Source: Aplectana chamaeleonis (taxonomy: Eukaryota > Nematoda > Chromadorea > Rhabditida > Cosmocercidae). Taken from it: 64,000 nucleotides of DNA. The translations under genes and the position numbers were made by a program. The stretch lies in contig JAPDOI010000271.1 in assembly GCA_029168955.1 (NCBI GenBank), positions 338,001-402,000 on the forward strand, in the 5' to 3' direction. The first letter of the stretch is position 1. Every line of letters starts with the position of its first letter. Positions 63,991 through 64,000 of the stretch are shown one piece after another. Under the pieces are notes generated by a model that did no database searches, was not told the origin of the DNA, and worked only from the letters and a program-made list of their open reading frames with translations.

Positions 63991-64000
63991 CAATAAACGA

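Overview
The window is nematode genomic DNA, most probably from a strongylid such as a hookworm. Four things point there: short exons split by GT-AG introns with nematode-style TTTTCAG acceptors; an ortholog of the Caenorhabditis elegans ADAM gene unc-71; a long RTE-type retrotransposon of the kind I know to be common in hookworm genomes; and introns filled with MITEs, foldbacks and satellites. The species is an inference and cannot be settled from the sequence alone.

The backbone is one large plus-strand gene, the unc-71/adm-1 ortholog. I could follow 22 exons from 16385 to the stop at 49308-49310, with every junction keeping the reading frame. They encode about 991 residues: prodomain, metalloprotease-like domain, disintegrin, cysteine-rich region, EGF, one membrane helix and a long cytoplasmic tail. 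The zinc motif reads [12 protein letters not shown], so the first histidine and the catalytic glutamate are gone. The protein should be an adhesion or signalling pseudoprotease. The signal-peptide exon was not securely found.

Layout. 1-2000: a 5'-partial ORF of unknown function, its 3' flank and a hammerhead-like motif. 2000-12000: no recognisable gene; MITEs, a degenerate AT-rich satellite and a diverged array of about 500-bp units. 12088-15342: a complete but frameshifted RTE insertion with a 12-bp target-site duplication, itself inside an older inverted repeat. 16385-49310: the ADAM gene, whose introns carry TTAA-flanked MITEs, a Tc1-like element (29139-30934), foldbacks, a recent 576-bp tandem duplication that copies part of a disintegrin exon, and a Penelope-like element (45531-47777) built as two 800-bp inverted arms. 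49311-64000: mostly repeats on both strands, with minus-strand exons of a probable serpentine chemoreceptor (about 55037-59652), another membrane-protein exon (50522-50831), two 42-bp satellite arrays, a truncated RTE copy and a tRNA-like SINE candidate.

The genes do not form an operon or pathway. The biology is a long developmental gene whose introns have repeatedly received mobile DNA. At least four MITE families share a TTAA (or mutated TCAA/TTGA) flank and AGGCA ends, which suggests one transposase source. Hammerhead-like ribozyme cores occur at four places; two lie in the Penelope-like arms.
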